Shown: positions 17,547-26,848, counted from the first letter of the stretch. The stretch: DNA of 40,363 nt from Rhodospirillaceae bacterium (GCA_009694245.1 SHVO01000009.1:1-40363); one strand, 5' to 3'. The notes: generated from the letters alone by a model not told the origin. A program made the numbers and translations.

Positions 17547-18878
17547 GTGGACACCACCGTTTCCGTCGCCGCTCCGCCTCGCCCCATGGCCGAGGACTCG
17601 CCCTTGGTGCGAAAAGTGGTCTGGCGGCTCATGCCTTTGATCATGATTTGTTATTGCTTCGCTTTCTTCGACCGCATCAACATCGGCTTCGTGAAGGCCG
17701 TGCTCACGGTCGATCTCGGCATCAGCAATACCGCCTACGGCGTCGGCGCGGCCCTGTTCACGATCGGCTACGTCATCTTCGAGGTGCCGAGTAACATGGT
17801 GCTCTACCGGGTCGGTACCCGCCAATGGATCTCGCGCATCATGATCAGCTGGGGTCTCGCCACCGCGGCAATGGTCTTTGTGACCAGCGAATGGCAATTC
17901 TATGCGCTGCGTTTTCTCATCGGCGCGCTCGAGGCCGGGTTCTCGCCCGGCATCATCTATTATATGTCGACCTGGTTTCCGGCGTCCTACCGCGGCCGGG
18001 CGACGTCCTATCTGTTCCTGGCCCAGGCTTTTTCCGGCGGTGCCGGCGGCCCGATCGCGGGCATGCTTCTAACCTACATGGACGGCGTTGGTGGACATCC
18101 GGGCTGGCATTGGGTGTTCCTGTTCGGCGGACTGCCGTGCATTGCGCTGGGCCTGATCGTGTTTCGATTTCTCGACAATCGTATCGAGGACGCGCGCTGG
18201 TTGAGCGACGGCGAAAAGCGCGAGCTTATCGCCAGCATTGAACGGACCAATCAGGCCGGCAAAGGCCGCTCGCTGCTCGGCGCCATCCGCACGCCCGGCT
18301 TTCTCACATTGGCGCTCTGCTATTTCATGATTCAGATGGCCTCTTACGGGCTCAATTTCTGGGCGCCCGATCTCATCAGGACGGCGGGTGGCGGCAATAA
18401 TCTGCTGGTTGGCATCCTGACGGCCGCGCCTTACGTCTGCGGCGCGGCCTGTATGATCCTAATTGGCCGGAGGGCCGATGCGACCGGCGAGCGCCGGTTG
18501 TACTTGGTGGGATATCTGCTGGTCGCGGCCATAGGTTTCGCCGGAGCCGGATTCTTCGACCACAACGTCCCGGTCCTGGTCTTGTCGCTGTGCTTTATCG
18601 GCGCCGGCATTGTTGGCGGAATGCCGACCTTCTGGTCGATTCCGCCGAAGCTCGTGGTCGGCGCCGGCGCCGCCGCCGGCATCGCGTTGATCAATACCCT
18701 GGGACAGATCGGCGGCATCGTCAGTCCGATCATGGTGGGACGCGTCAAGGACGTGACCGGCAGCGCGACGCCCGCGCTCTACGTCATCTCCGGGCTGTGT
18801 GTGCTCGCCGCATTGATCCTGCGTTTCGCCGCCTCCCAACAAATCCGCGCCAACGATCGCGGACTGGATAGGGCCTAG
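17547..18878 (+). CDS. MFS transporter, anion:cation symporter (ACS) family
   Basis: The 443-residue membrane protein has hydrophobic segments consistent with 12 helices. The ACS hallmark FDRINIGFVKAVLTVDLGISNTAYGVGAALFTIGY is in helix 1-2, and FEVPSNMVL and RFLIGALEAGFSPGIIYY follow. Related proteins (tartrate, phthalate, nicotinate and galactonate permeases) bring organic anions in with protons. It starts at GTG 17547, with GGGGAG seven bases upstream. It is probably co-transcribed with the CoA transferase gene before it. The exact substrate is unknown. Confidence 0.92.
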   Translation: MDTTVSVAAPPRPMAEDSPLVRKVVWRLMPLIMICYCFAFFDRINIGFVKAVLTVDLGISNTAYGVGAALFTIGYVIFEVPSNMVLYRVGTRQWISRIMISWGLATAAMVFVTSEWQFYALRFLIGALEAGFSPGIIYYMSTWFPASYRGRATSYLFLAQAFSGGAGGPIAGMLLTYMDGVGGHPGWHWVFLFGGLPCIALGLIVFRFLDNRIEDARWLSDGEKRELIASIERTNQAGKGRSLLGAIRTPGFLTLALCYFMIQMASYGLNFWAPDLIRTAGGGNNLLVGILTAAPYVCGAACMILIGRRADATGERRLYLVGYLLVAAIGFAGAGFFDHNVPVLVLSLCFIGAGIVGGMPTFWSIPPKLVVGAGAAAGIALINTLGQIGGIVSPIMVGRVKDVTGSATPALYVISGLCVLAALILRFAASQQIRANDRGLDRA

Positions 18879-19008
18879 TGGTGCGGATCAAACATTTCGA
18901 TTCCATTGGACGGGAGTGGTCCCCACCACAAATCCTTAAACTTGCTAGGGGATCGATTCCGGTAAAGCGGGATCGATTTGTCGGAGTCGATCCACGAGCC
19001 GCCGCGAC

Positions 19009-19800
19009 ATGAGTGAAAGACTCTCACGGCCCGAACGGCGCTCGTTGCAGAAACAGGATGCTCAGCTGCTGGGATTGCCGCTGGCAATGGGGACCGACCC
19101 GCGACCCGTCGCCGCTCATATCCGCCACGTCATAAAATTGCTGCGCAGTCCGCAGGCCAAGTCGCCGTGTTCGGACGCAATAGCTCACGTCACCTCTGTC
19201 TACGACCGCTCGTTGCCCGCATCGGCGCAGACCATGCTTGCTTGCCGCAAGGGCTGTTCGCATTGCTGCACGCAGCTGGTGGTGGTCACCGCGCCCGAGG
19301 CATTCTTCGTCGCCGCGCAAATTCGCAAGCAGCCAAAAACCGTTGCGGCGGTTGTCGAAGCGGCGCGGGACACGGGCACCTTGTCGCTGGAGGAGCGCCT
19401 GCGCGCAAAAAGCATGTGCCCCATGCTCGACGCGGCGATCTGTTCGGTCTACGCAGCGCGGCCGCTCGGTTGCCACGGCTTTGTGTCGACGAATTTGAAT
19501 GCTTGCCTCGCGGCGTTCGAGCGGCTGGAAACGCCCGATATTCCGATGCCACAGGATAATATCTCGGTGCTTTACGCCTGCCGGATGCTGCTGCTGGCGG
19601 CGCTCAGACTCGCTGGTCTGCGGGATTCGACATATGAGATGAACAGCGCTCTTGCCGCGATTCTCACTGAGGACAACGCCGAGCCGCGCTGGCTGACGGG
19701 CGAAGATATTCTTGCCGGCGTCAAGCCGGCAGCGCCGCCGCCGCCGCAGTTCGAAGACGCGATTCGTAAAATGGCCGCCTTCGTCTCGCCGACGGTTTAG
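19009..19800 (+). CDS. YkgJ-type Cys-cluster protein (putative Zn/Fe-binding)
   Basis: This 263-residue protein carries the YkgJ (UPF0153) pattern CRKGCSHCC near residue 80, followed by MCPMLDAAICSVYAARPLGCHGF. That is eight or more cysteines able to bind zinc or an iron-sulfur cluster. The N-terminal 70 residues and the C-terminal 80 show nothing I recognise. The upstream gap (18879-19008) contains GGGATCGATT twice but no clear promoter. It converges on a cupin gene with 14 bases between the stops. Its role is unknown. Confidence 0.85.
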   Translation: MSERLSRPERRSLQKQDAQLLGLPLAMGTDPRPVAAHIRHVIKLLRSPQAKSPCSDAIAHVTSVYDRSLPASAQTMLACRKGCSHCCTQLVVVTAPEAFFVAAQIRKQPKTVAAVVEAARDTGTLSLEERLRAKSMCPMLDAAICSVYAARPLGCHGFVSTNLNACLAAFERLETPDIPMPQDNISVLYACRMLLLAALRLAGLRDSTYEMNSALAAILTEDNAEPRWLTGEDILAGVKPAAPPPPQFEDAIRKMAAFVSPTV

Positions 19801-19814
19801 CGAGGTGGTCGCGC

Positions 19815-20309
19815 TTAGCCTGACGCCCGGTGGATGGGGTCGACCCACAGAACCGTTTCAGGTTTCTCGACGGGTTCGATCTCGAGGTTAATCGCCACCG
19901 CTTCATTGTCGCTGCGCACCAGCACGCATTCCAGCGTCTCGCTGCTGCTGGCATTGATCTCCTGGTGGGGAACGTAGGGCGGCACGAAAATGAAATCGCC
20001 AGGCCCGGCTTCGGCGACAAATTCCAGCTTCGCGCCCCAGCGCATGCGCGTGCGCCCCCTGACAATGTAGATCACGCTTTCCAGCGGCCCGTGATGGTGC
20101 GCGCCGGTCTTAGCATTGGGATGGATATGCACGGTTCCCGCCCACAGCTTTTGCGCACCGGTGCGGGCAAGGGTGATCGCCGCCGCTCGGTTCATGCCCG
20201 AGGTCTGCGCGGTGTTGACGTCGAGCTGATCGCCGGGGATCACTTTGACGCCGTGGTTTTTCCAATCGACCGGTGGATTTTGTTGATCGCCGGGGTGATC
20301 ACCGCTCAT
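19815..20309 (-). CDS. Single-domain cupin protein
   Basis: The 164-residue protein has both cupin motifs: GAHHHGPLESVIYIVRGRTRMRWG (His-His-Glu metal ligands) and GDFIFVPPYVPHQE (His). The frame is open further upstream, but the ATG at 20309 (MSGDHPGDQQNPPVDW) is the first sensible start. The protein ends at WVDPIHRASG. Such small cupins are dioxygenases, isomerases or sugar/lyase-type proteins, and no substrate is evident. It is divergent from the iorAB operon. Confidence 0.82.
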   Translation of the reverse strand: MSGDHPGDQQNPPVDWKNHGVKVIPGDQLDVNTAQTSGMNRAAAITLARTGAQKLWAGTVHIHPNAKTGAHHHGPLESVIYIVRGRTRMRWGAKLEFVAEAGPGDFIFVPPYVPHQEINASSSETLECVLVRSDNEAVAINLEIEPVEKPETVLWVDPIHRASG

Positions 20310-20711
20310 GGGAACCTCTGAATACGCGACGCGGCGGGCTGGCCGCCCAGGATAGTACGCCCCACGGAAATCCTCATGGGCCGAATCGCCGGGCCGGGGA
20401 CCTCGGGTACCCGCAAGGAGCATTAATTATAAAAATCAATATGTTAGTCGTGTTTTCCGGACCAGACGGCTGGCGCCGGGTAGCCGCCCCGCCGGAAGAT
20501 TCTTGGGCGCTGGCCCTCGGTACACGTACACGGGCCGGCTCAGACGGTGATATAGTGTCGATAGTTTGAGAGACCGCCGTTCGGGGGATCATTATTTTCG
20601 GCGACCTTTCGCCTCGGGCCTCTTGCCTCGGGCCGCCCGCTTACCCCCCGGAAGGTCGTTCGGCGCTGCCGCGCTTCGTCGTTACCGCCCCAAGTCCACT
20701 GTGGAGGGATC
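20310..20711. other. Divergent intergenic region before iorA
   Basis: These 402 bases lie between the cupin gene (minus) and iorA (plus). There is an AT-rich patch near 20424 (ATTAATTATAAAAATCAAT), a short tandem duplication GCCTCGGGCC-TCTT-GCCTCGGGCC near 20610-20635, and a good ribosome-binding site GGAGG just before the iorA ATG. I see no gene and no known riboswitch. Confidence 0.5.
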
Positions 20712-21185
20712 ATGGCTTACACACTTAATGTCAACGGCGCGAGCCACTCGGTTGAAGTGGATGAAGCGACGCCGCTGCTCTGGGTCTTGCGCGACATCCT
20801 CGACCTCAAAGGGGCCAAGTATGGTTGCGGCGCCGGGTTGTGCGGCGCCTGTACGGTCCACATTGATGGCGCGGCGGTCCGGTCTTGCGTTACGCCCGTG
20901 TCCGGTGTCGGCACCCGCGCCGTGACCACCATCGAAGGAATCAGCGACAATCCCCTGGGCAAGAAACTCCAGGACGCCTGGTTGGAGATCGACGTCGCGC
21001 AATGCGGCTATTGCCAGCCCGGGCAGATCATGTCGGCCACCGCCTTGCTTTCGAAAACACCAAAGCCGACCGACGCCGATATCGACGCGCAAATGAGCGG
21101 CAATATTTGTCGCTGCGCTACCTATAACCGCATCCGCACGGCCATCAAGTTGGCCGCCGGAGATGCGGCGAAGAAGGAGGGCTGA
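20712..21185 (+). CDS. iorA: Isoquinoline 1-oxidoreductase-type alpha subunit, [2Fe-2S]
   Basis: The 157-residue iron-sulfur subunit is of the molybdenum hydroxylase family. The first cluster uses YGCGAGLCGACTVHIDG and the Cys of VRSCVTP; the second uses QCGYCQPGQIM and NICRCATYNRIR. The CATYNRI ending is typical of IorA-type subunits, as opposed to CTGYQ of CoxS. It transfers electrons from the molybdenum subunit to an acceptor, and no FAD subunit accompanies this pair. The start follows GGAGGGATC. The stop is 2 bases before the iorB ATG, and iorB's Shine-Dalgarno sequence lies in the end of iorA. Confidence 0.93.
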   Translation: MAYTLNVNGASHSVEVDEATPLLWVLRDILDLKGAKYGCGAGLCGACTVHIDGAAVRSCVTPVSGVGTRAVTTIEGISDNPLGKKLQDAWLEIDVAQCGYCQPGQIMSATALLSKTPKPTDADIDAQMSGNICRCATYNRIRTAIKLAAGDAAKKEG

Positions 21186-21187
21186 TC

Positions 21188-23449
21188 ATGGGTTTCCAAA
21201 ATTCAAAGCACGGCGCAACGCGCTCCACCGTCACGCGCCGCTCGTTCCTCAAGGTCAGCGCCGCCACCGGCGGTGGATTGATGCTCAGCTTCAATCTCGC
21301 GCCGCTGGCAAAAGCGTTGGCGAACATTCCCGGTGAGTCGGCGATCGGCGCCTTCATCCGCATCGGCATGGACGGCATTGTCACAATCGCCGCGAAAAAT
21401 CCGGAAATCGGCCAAGGCATCAAAACTTCGCTGCCGATGATCATCGCCGAGGAACTGGACGTGGACTGGAAGGATGTGCGTGTTGAAACCGCACCCATGG
21501 ATGCCGAAAAGTTCGGCCTGCAGTCGGCGGGCGGCAGCACGTCGATCCCGCGCAACTGGGACAACATGCGCCGCGTCGGCGCCGCCGGCCGTCAGATGCT
21601 GGTCACAGCCGCGGCCAAGACCTGGCGTGTGCCCGAAAGCGAACTGACGACGGCATCGGGTGTCGTCATGCATGCGGCCTCAAACCGCGCCCTCAAGTAC
21701 GGCGAGCTGGCGACCAAGGCCGCGTTGCTTCCGGCGCCGGACCTCAAGACCGTCACCCTCAAGGACCCCAAGACTTTCAAAGTCGTCGGCAAGCCGACCA
21801 AGGACGTCGACGGACCCGCGATGGTCCACGGCAAGCCGCTCTACGGCATCGACGTCAGTGTTCCCGGCATGCTCTACGCGACCTATGAGAAGTGCCCGGT
21901 GTTCGGCGGCACGGTCGCCCGCGCCAACCTCGACGAAGTCAAGGCCATGCCGGGCGTCCGCCATGCCTTTGTCGTTCCCGGCACGATCAAGCCAGGCGAG
22001 GTTGGGCTCAATGCCGGTTTGTCCGGCGGTGTCGCCATCGTCGCTGATACTTGGTGGCAGGCCAATGTCGCGCGGCGCAAACTGCGCGTCGAATGGAACG
22101 AGGGCCCGATGGCCGCGCAAAGCAGCAAAGGCTTCGCCGCCCGCGCCGCCGAGCTCGCCAAGCAGAAGCCTGAGATGTCCGTCCGCTCCGACGGCGATGT
22201 TGATGCGGCGCTCAAAGGTGCCGTCAAGGTGTTGGAAGCGTCGTATTCGTACCCGTTCCTCGCCCACGCAACCATGGAGCCGCAGAACTGCACGGCCCAT
22301 TTCAGCAACGGCAAGATGGAGATTTGGGTTCCGACTCAAAACGGCGCCAACGGCCGCGGCATGATCGCCCGGACCATGGGCATCCCTGAGAAGGACATTA
22401 CTGTCCATATGACCCGCGCCGGCGGCGGTTTCGGTCGCCGCGGCAGTCCGGATCCGATGATCGAGGCAGCCTGGATCTCTAAAGAGGCGGGCGCCCCGGT
22501 CAAGTTGGTCTGGACCCGCGAAGACGACATGCGTCACGATTGCTATCGGCCCGGCGGCTACCACAACTTCAAGGCCGGCATCGATGGCTCAGGCAAACTG
22601 GTCGCGCTCACCGATCACTTTGTCAGTTTCGGCTCCGACGGCAAATTCGCCGGCAGCGCCAACATGGGCGGCAACATCTTTCCTGCGGAGTTTGTGCCGA
22701 ACTTGAGCTTCGGCGCGAGCTTGATGCCGCTGGGCACGCCGACGGGCCCCTTGCGCGCACCGGGCAGCAACGGCCTGGCTTTTGTGTTCCAGTCCTTCCT
22801 GGATGAAATCGCTCACGCCGCTGGTCGCGATCCGCTCGAATTCCATCTCGACCTCTTGAGCGAGAAGCGGGTAGCAGCGCCGGCTGCATCCACCTCCGGT
22901 GGTCCGCAGGCACCGGCGTTCAATCCGGCGCGCATGCGCACGACCCTTGCGCTGGTCGCCGAGAAGGCCGGCTGGGGTAAACGGACGGTGCCGAAAGGCA
23001 CCGGCCTTGGCCTGGCCTACTACTACTCGCACCAGGGCTACGTTGCCCATGTCGCCGAAGTCACAACCACATCCAGCGGTCAGATGAAGGTCAACAAGAT
23101 CTGGGTCGCGGCCGACGTCGGCGGCCAGATCGTCAATCCTTCGGGCGCGGAGAATCAGGTTCAAGGCGCCGTGCTCGATGGTCTTGGCCAGATCCTCGGT
23201 CAGGAGATCACCATCGCCCGCGGCGGCACGGTCGAGGGCAATTTCGATACTTTCCCGCTCTTACGCATGCATCAGGCGCCGCCGGTGGAAGTCCACTTCC
23301 AGCTCTCGGAAAGCTCGCCGACCGGCCTCGGCGAACCGGCCTTGCCGCCGACGCTTCCGGCCATCGCCAATGCCTACTTTGCCGCCACCGGCCAGCGCCT
23401 GCGCGACGTGCCCTTCAATAAGCCGCGGGACCGAGACGTCCGCGTCTAA
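21188..23449 (+). CDS. iorB: Isoquinoline 1-oxidoreductase-type beta subunit (Mo-cytosine dinucleotide family), Tat-exported
   Basis: The 753-residue molybdopterin subunit has a twin-arginine signal (VTRRSFLKVSAATGGG), so it is probably folded in the cytoplasm and moved with IorA to the periplasm. Family blocks include TSLPMIIAEELDVDW, GGSTSIPRNWDNMRRVGAAGRQML, THAT-like LAHATMEPQNCTA, RAGGGFGRRG and, near the end, the catalytic-Glu motif TGLGEPALPPTLPAIANA. Known relatives hydroxylate N-heterocycles or oxidise aldehydes, sometimes with a cytochrome c subunit that is absent here. The ribosome-binding site is AAGGAGG. A hairpin terminator follows. Confidence 0.93.
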   Translation: MGFQNSKHGATRSTVTRRSFLKVSAATGGGLMLSFNLAPLAKALANIPGESAIGAFIRIGMDGIVTIAAKNPEIGQGIKTSLPMIIAEELDVDWKDVRVETAPMDAEKFGLQSAGGSTSIPRNWDNMRRVGAAGRQMLVTAAAKTWRVPESELTTASGVVMHAASNRALKYGELATKAALLPAPDLKTVTLKDPKTFKVVGKPTKDVDGPAMVHGKPLYGIDVSVPGMLYATYEKCPVFGGTVARANLDEVKAMPGVRHAFVVPGTIKPGEVGLNAGLSGGVAIVADTWWQANVARRKLRVEWNEGPMAAQSSKGFAARAAELAKQKPEMSVRSDGDVDAALKGAVKVLEASYSYPFLAHATMEPQNCTAHFSNGKMEIWVPTQNGANGRGMIARTMGIPEKDITVHMTRAGGGFGRRGSPDPMIEAAWISKEAGAPVKLVWTREDDMRHDCYRPGGYHNFKAGIDGSGKLVALTDHFVSFGSDGKFAGSANMGGNIFPAEFVPNLSFGASLMPLGTPTGPLRAPGSNGLAFVFQSFLDEIAHAAGRDPLEFHLDLLSEKRVAAPAASTSGGPQAPAFNPARMRTTLALVAEKAGWGKRTVPKGTGLGLAYYYSHQGYVAHVAEVTTTSSGQMKVNKIWVAADVGGQIVNPSGAENQVQGAVLDGLGQILGQEITIARGGTVEGNFDTFPLLRMHQAPPVEVHFQLSESSPTGLGEPALPPTLPAIANAYFAATGQRLRDVPFNKPRDRDVRV

Positions 23450-23471
23450 GATTCGGTTATACCGAGAGACG

Positions 23472-23506
23472 GAGAGCGCAACCCGCAAAAACCGGGTTGC
23501 GCTCTC
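23472..23506 (+). terminator. Long perfect hairpin after iorB
   Basis: GAGAGCGCAACCCG and CGGGTTGCGCTCTC form a perfect 14-bp stem around a 7-base loop (CAAAAAC), 23 bases after the iorB stop. There is no U-tract after it. It may stabilise the mRNA 3' end or work as a two-way terminator. Confidence 0.65.
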
Positions 23507-23894
23507 ATCGCTTCCTGCCCAAGGGCATGTTTTGCCTGGGAATACTCCAATTGCAGCCCGCCGCTTTCGGAATAAAGGCACAATTAATTTGTGCCATTCC
23601 GCAGTTTAGACCAGCCGGCGGCCTTGTGTCTCGTGCCGCTCGCGGCATGGGTCGGGTTCGCCAGTGTCCTCAATTTCGAGATATGGCCGCTAAATGGATA
23701 GCAATGGACGGCCGCGTAGCGGAACCTATTATTCTGTGTAGGGTAGGCCGAATGTCGACCCTGCAAATATCTGCAAGTTTCCGATCCATGTGATAGCTCC
23801 AAGTCGACCTGAGCAGCACACCTCAAATTGTTCTGTGGACCTGCCCGCGCAGATTAATGCCCTCACCTTATTTGATGCTCGGATATTTTCGCAT
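23507..23894. other. Gene-free stretch, less GC-rich
   Basis: These 388 bases hold no gene I can support. A minus-strand open frame of 80 codons (23584-23826) has no ribosome-binding site and no recognisable domain. GC content looks lower than in the flanking operons. The stretch marks the left side of the atypical segment that runs to the tRNA gene. Confidence 0.4.
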
Positions 23895-24416
23895 TCAGAC
23901 AAAAAATCGAATGCCGCCTAGGGCAAGGTCGGCCGAAAATACGCGGCCGATCGCAACGATACCCAGTCGACGGAGGTGACGAAGATTAAGCGGGGTCTCG
24001 GTACGATGGCGCTCAAATCGATTAAAGGATAATTGGATCGTTCGCCATTTGGGTTCGACAACGAACCCCTGGCGGTAAGATTGCCAGGGCGCGGTCAGAT
24101 CAAGCGTGCGAAGTCGGAGGCTGTAGTCTTCCTTCTTGCCGTACACATCAAGTTCCACGCCCGCCCAATTGCAAGCGTCTGCAACCTCACCATCGGGAGC
24201 GAGATCCAGACAGATCTGAATAAAGCCACCGTTATTCTCCAGGCTTACATCCCCAACCATACGAATGGCCGGCCGGGCGGCGACAACCTCTCGAACCATT
24301 CTTCCCTGGGACACGCCACCCATCACGCGGTCGGTATATAGATGCCAACTCGTTCCGATTGCGCTAAGTGGCGGCTCACGGCTCAAATCGTCAATAATGG
24401 CGGAAGTGACAATCAT
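23895..24416 (-). CDS. CIA30-family protein (complex I intermediate-associated 30 domain)
   Basis: The 173-residue protein matches the bacterial CIA30 pattern: WHLYTDRVMGGVSQGRM, DVSLENNGGFIQICLDL, WAGVELDVYGKKEDYSLRLRT, PWQSYRQGFVVEPKWRTIQLSFNRF and VFSADLALGGIRFFV. The domain is a galactose-binding-like beta-sandwich. In mitochondria CIA30 assists complex I assembly, while the bacterial role is not established. The start is ATG 24416, nine bases after GAGG; the open frame begins five codons earlier at a TTG. No nuo genes are near. Confidence 0.82.
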   Translation of the reverse strand: MIVTSAIIDDLSREPPLSAIGTSWHLYTDRVMGGVSQGRMVREVVAARPAIRMVGDVSLENNGGFIQICLDLAPDGEVADACNWAGVELDVYGKKEDYSLRLRTLDLTAPWQSYRQGFVVEPKWRTIQLSFNRFERHRTETPLNLRHLRRLGIVAIGRVFSADLALGGIRFFV

Positions 24417-24546
24417 CTTGAGCGACCTCAATAGAACCCCTAGTCCCTGAAACCGGCACTAATCAAAACTTATGAATTCAGCCGGTAATCTAATATAACG
24501 ACTTATGCCAAAAATTGGCCAGGCCACTACCATCTGGTGATATCTA

Positions 24547-25083
24547 ATGGGCACAATAAAGCGGCAAGAACAGCGGCAGACGAAATTCATTACCGTCAAC
24601 GACCACATGCAAAAGGGCTATCGCTATAAACTCTCAGAGCCGGCAGGCCGCAACTTCGATCCTGATTTCAAGGCCGAGCTCACCCCGCGAGAAATGCTAG
24701 CGCTCGGAGTGTTCGGTGGAAAATACATGACGGATTGCCGAAAGGAATTTCCAAAGAGTTGGTTTGTACGCGCCAAACTATCATCTAGTCAGCGCGACGA
24801 CTCCCTCAACTATTTTGGCGTGAACGCAAGTCGCCCGTTGAGTGAATGGCAGAAGAAAGGATGGCTTCATCCCGATGACCCACGCGGTTGGTTTCAATGG
24901 TATTGTCGGTACTACATGGGCCGCCGCATGCCCGAGGAAGACAAACGCCAGATAAGGCGGTGGAAAGCGTTTCGTCGTCATGTTGCGCAAGTACAAAGGC
25001 ATTGCGAACCCGGCGACCCCTTCTGCCGCCCGCGCCAGCGGCAGGCGCTCCTACATTGGGCTTATGACAGCCGCAATATCTAA
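24547..25083 (+). CDS. Conserved protein of unknown function
   Basis: This 178-residue soluble protein is rich in Arg, Lys and aromatic residues. Notable stretches are KFITVNDHMQKGYRYKLSEP, LTPREMLALGVFGGKYMTDC, NYFGVNASRPLSEWQKKGWL, DPRGWFQWYCRYYMGRRMPEED and RRWKAFRRHVAQVQRHCEPGD. I believe close relatives occur in many bacteria and some eukaryotes, but no function is known to me. Two Cys near the C-terminus (HCEPGDPFCRPRQRQ) and the Trp/Tyr/Arg density suggest nucleic-acid or metal binding, which is only inference. It stands alone between the CIA30 gene and the transposase gene. Confidence 0.75.
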   Translation: MGTIKRQEQRQTKFITVNDHMQKGYRYKLSEPAGRNFDPDFKAELTPREMLALGVFGGKYMTDCRKEFPKSWFVRAKLSSSQRDDSLNYFGVNASRPLSEWQKKGWLHPDDPRGWFQWYCRYYMGRRMPEEDKRQIRRWKAFRRHVAQVQRHCEPGDPFCRPRQRQALLHWAYDSRNI

Positions 25084-25444
25084 ACTCGCAAGAGTATGAC
25101 GCGTTCCAAATCTGCGTGAGCCAGCTTGCAAACGGCTGCAAAATTATGACTCAGACGTTGGCCTGCCACCAGAGGCGAAAAAGAGAACTGCTGGCGGGTT
25201 ACGCTCAAACGACCTTAAAACCTTACTATATTACAGGGAGCAAAGGCACTACGCCGGCGCTACGATTTCATGAACTATTTCCATAGGTATTGCAGACGCC
25301 CGATACCTCCCTCATGAACTCCTTGAGCCATGCAATTCCGACTTCGGCCCGTGGCGCTCTCCAAATCCCCGGTCGTCCTGATTAAGTCCGCTCAAGCGCG
25401 CCACCCAAACCTGCAAAAATAGAGCGAGCCTGTGACAATGATCT
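25084..25444. other. Gene-free stretch left of the transposase, with att-like repeat
   Basis: These 361 bases contain no supportable gene. They hold the left copy of a 19-base near-repeat (25125-25143) also found beside the tRNA, and a small repeat TCATGAACT near 25268 and 25311. No IS630-type terminal inverted repeat could be assigned by eye. Confidence 0.4.
25125..25143 (+). repeat. Left copy of 19-base direct repeat flanking the transposase gene
   Basis: CTTGCAAACGGCTGCAAAA here and CTTGCAACCGTCTGCAAAA at 26888-26906 agree at 17 of 19 positions in the same orientation. The copies are 1.76 kb apart on either side of the transposase gene. They may be attachment-site or insertion scars. Confidence 0.5.
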
Positions 25445-26848
25445 GTGGAAAACGACGACAACAGGAAGCGGAAAGCCCAGATGCGTAGGAGATATTCTCC
25501 CGAACATAAGGCCAGATTTGTGCTGCTCTGCTTCGGATCTAAGCAGGCGGTCGCGACGCACTGCAGAGAGTTGAACATTAGTTCATCGAACTACTATGCG
25601 TGGCGCAAGAAGTTCGTTCAGGCTGGAATGAAAGCGTTCGCGCGGCCCGTGAAGCGCCCGAGAAACCCCTCGATAAGAATTTCGACAAAAAAAGAACGTG
25701 GCACGCTTGAAAGCGTCGAAATCAATCTCCTTCTGAGAAGCTTCAAAGTGCTGAGGGCGCGACAAATACCGTCCTGTCCCAGAACTCCAGAAGCAGTTCA
25801 GTCTGAGATCATTAATCTTATCGAGAGTGCATCGATTTTGAAGAGGGATGCTATTGCGCTAGCCGGTCTCCCGCGCAGCACCTTCTACGGTTGGAGAAAA
25901 CGCCTGCGGATGAACAGTTTGTCACCGCTTCACGACGCCGCACTAATAAAAGTCAAACTCACCGACCGCGATGACATTAAGTCGGCCGTTTTCAGAGCAC
26001 TCCATGCCCCACCAAAGGACTACGGATTTAACCGAACAACCTGGAGGGCAGCCGACCTCCAAAGCGCATTACGCGGGTCTGGAGTGATCATCGGTACGCA
26101 TGCAATCCGAAAGATAATAAAAAGCGCAGGATATCGCTGGTTGAAAGCCCGAAAGGTCCTAACCAGCAAAGACCCTGATTATCGTGCCAAGCTTGACAAT
26201 ATTCACCGCATTCTTAGGGGTCTTGGTACGAGCGATGGATTTTTTTCCATAGATGAATACGGCCCGTTCGCGGTCAAATATCGGCAAGGACTTCGTCTTG
26301 TCGCACCAGGAGAAACCGCATCGGTTCCGCAGTGGCAAAAATCTAAAGGCACAATAATAATTACTGCAGCCGTGGAATTGGCCACTAATCAGGTAACGCA
26401 TTTCTATTCAGAGAAAAAAAACACCGCAGAAATGATAAAGCTGCTTGATATCCTTCTTCAGAGCAACCCTCACCTACAGCGAGTATATCTTTCTTGGGAT
26501 GCTGCATCATGGCATGTATCTAAGAAGTTGTTTGAACACATCGAGTCCAATAACGTCATGGCCAGTGTTACTGGATCTCCACATGTGGAAGTAGCGCCGC
26601 TGCCGGCTGGCGCTCAATTTCTTAATGTGATCGAAGCGATTTTTAGCGGTATGGCAAGAGCGGTAGTTCATAATAGTAACTATGAGTCCAAGGCTGCCGC
26701 TCAGAGTGCCTTCGACCGGTACTTCAGCGAGCGGAACGAGGCTTTCCTGAAAAATCCCAGACGTGCAGGAAAACGCATTTGGGGAGAAGAACGCCAAACA
26801 ATCGCGTTCTCCGAAGCTAATAATTGCAAGGACCCAGCGTACCGCTAA
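25445..26848 (+). CDS. IS630-family transposase with doubled N-terminal helix-turn-helix
   Basis: The 467-residue protein seems intact. Residues 15-60 form a first helix-turn-helix (RRYSPEHKARFVLLCFGSKQ ... NYYAWRKKF). A second lies near 135-155 (ALAGLPRSTFYGWRKRL). An IS630-type DDE domain follows: D in FFSIDEYGPFAVK, D in VYLSWDAASWH, E in LNVIEAIFSGMARAVV. The sequence looks AT-richer than neighbours with different codon use, a sign of transfer. It starts at GTG 25445, or ATG 25481. No inverted repeats were found, so it may be a solitary, no longer mobile copy. A small hairpin GGCGG-N10-CCGCC at 26856-26875 follows the stop. Confidence 0.85.
   Translation: MENDDNRKRKAQMRRRYSPEHKARFVLLCFGSKQAVATHCRELNISSSNYYAWRKKFVQAGMKAFARPVKRPRNPSIRISTKKERGTLESVEINLLLRSFKVLRARQIPSCPRTPEAVQSEIINLIESASILKRDAIALAGLPRSTFYGWRKRLRMNSLSPLHDAALIKVKLTDRDDIKSAVFRALHAPPKDYGFNRTTWRAADLQSALRGSGVIIGTHAIRKIIKSAGYRWLKARKVLTSKDPDYRAKLDNIHRILRGLGTSDGFFSIDEYGPFAVKYRQGLRLVAPGETASVPQWQKSKGTIIITAAVELATNQVTHFYSEKKNTAEMIKLLDILLQSNPHLQRVYLSWDAASWHVSKKLFEHIESNNVMASVTGSPHVEVAPLPAGAQFLNVIEAIFSGMARAVVHNSNYESKAAAQSAFDRYFSERNEAFLKNPRRAGKRIWGEERQTIAFSEANNCKDPAYR

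Noticed and set aside
23584-23826. 80-codon minus-strand ORF between iorB and the CIA30 gene
   Set aside because: No ribosome-binding site, no domain and no operon partner; it cannot be supported as a gene.
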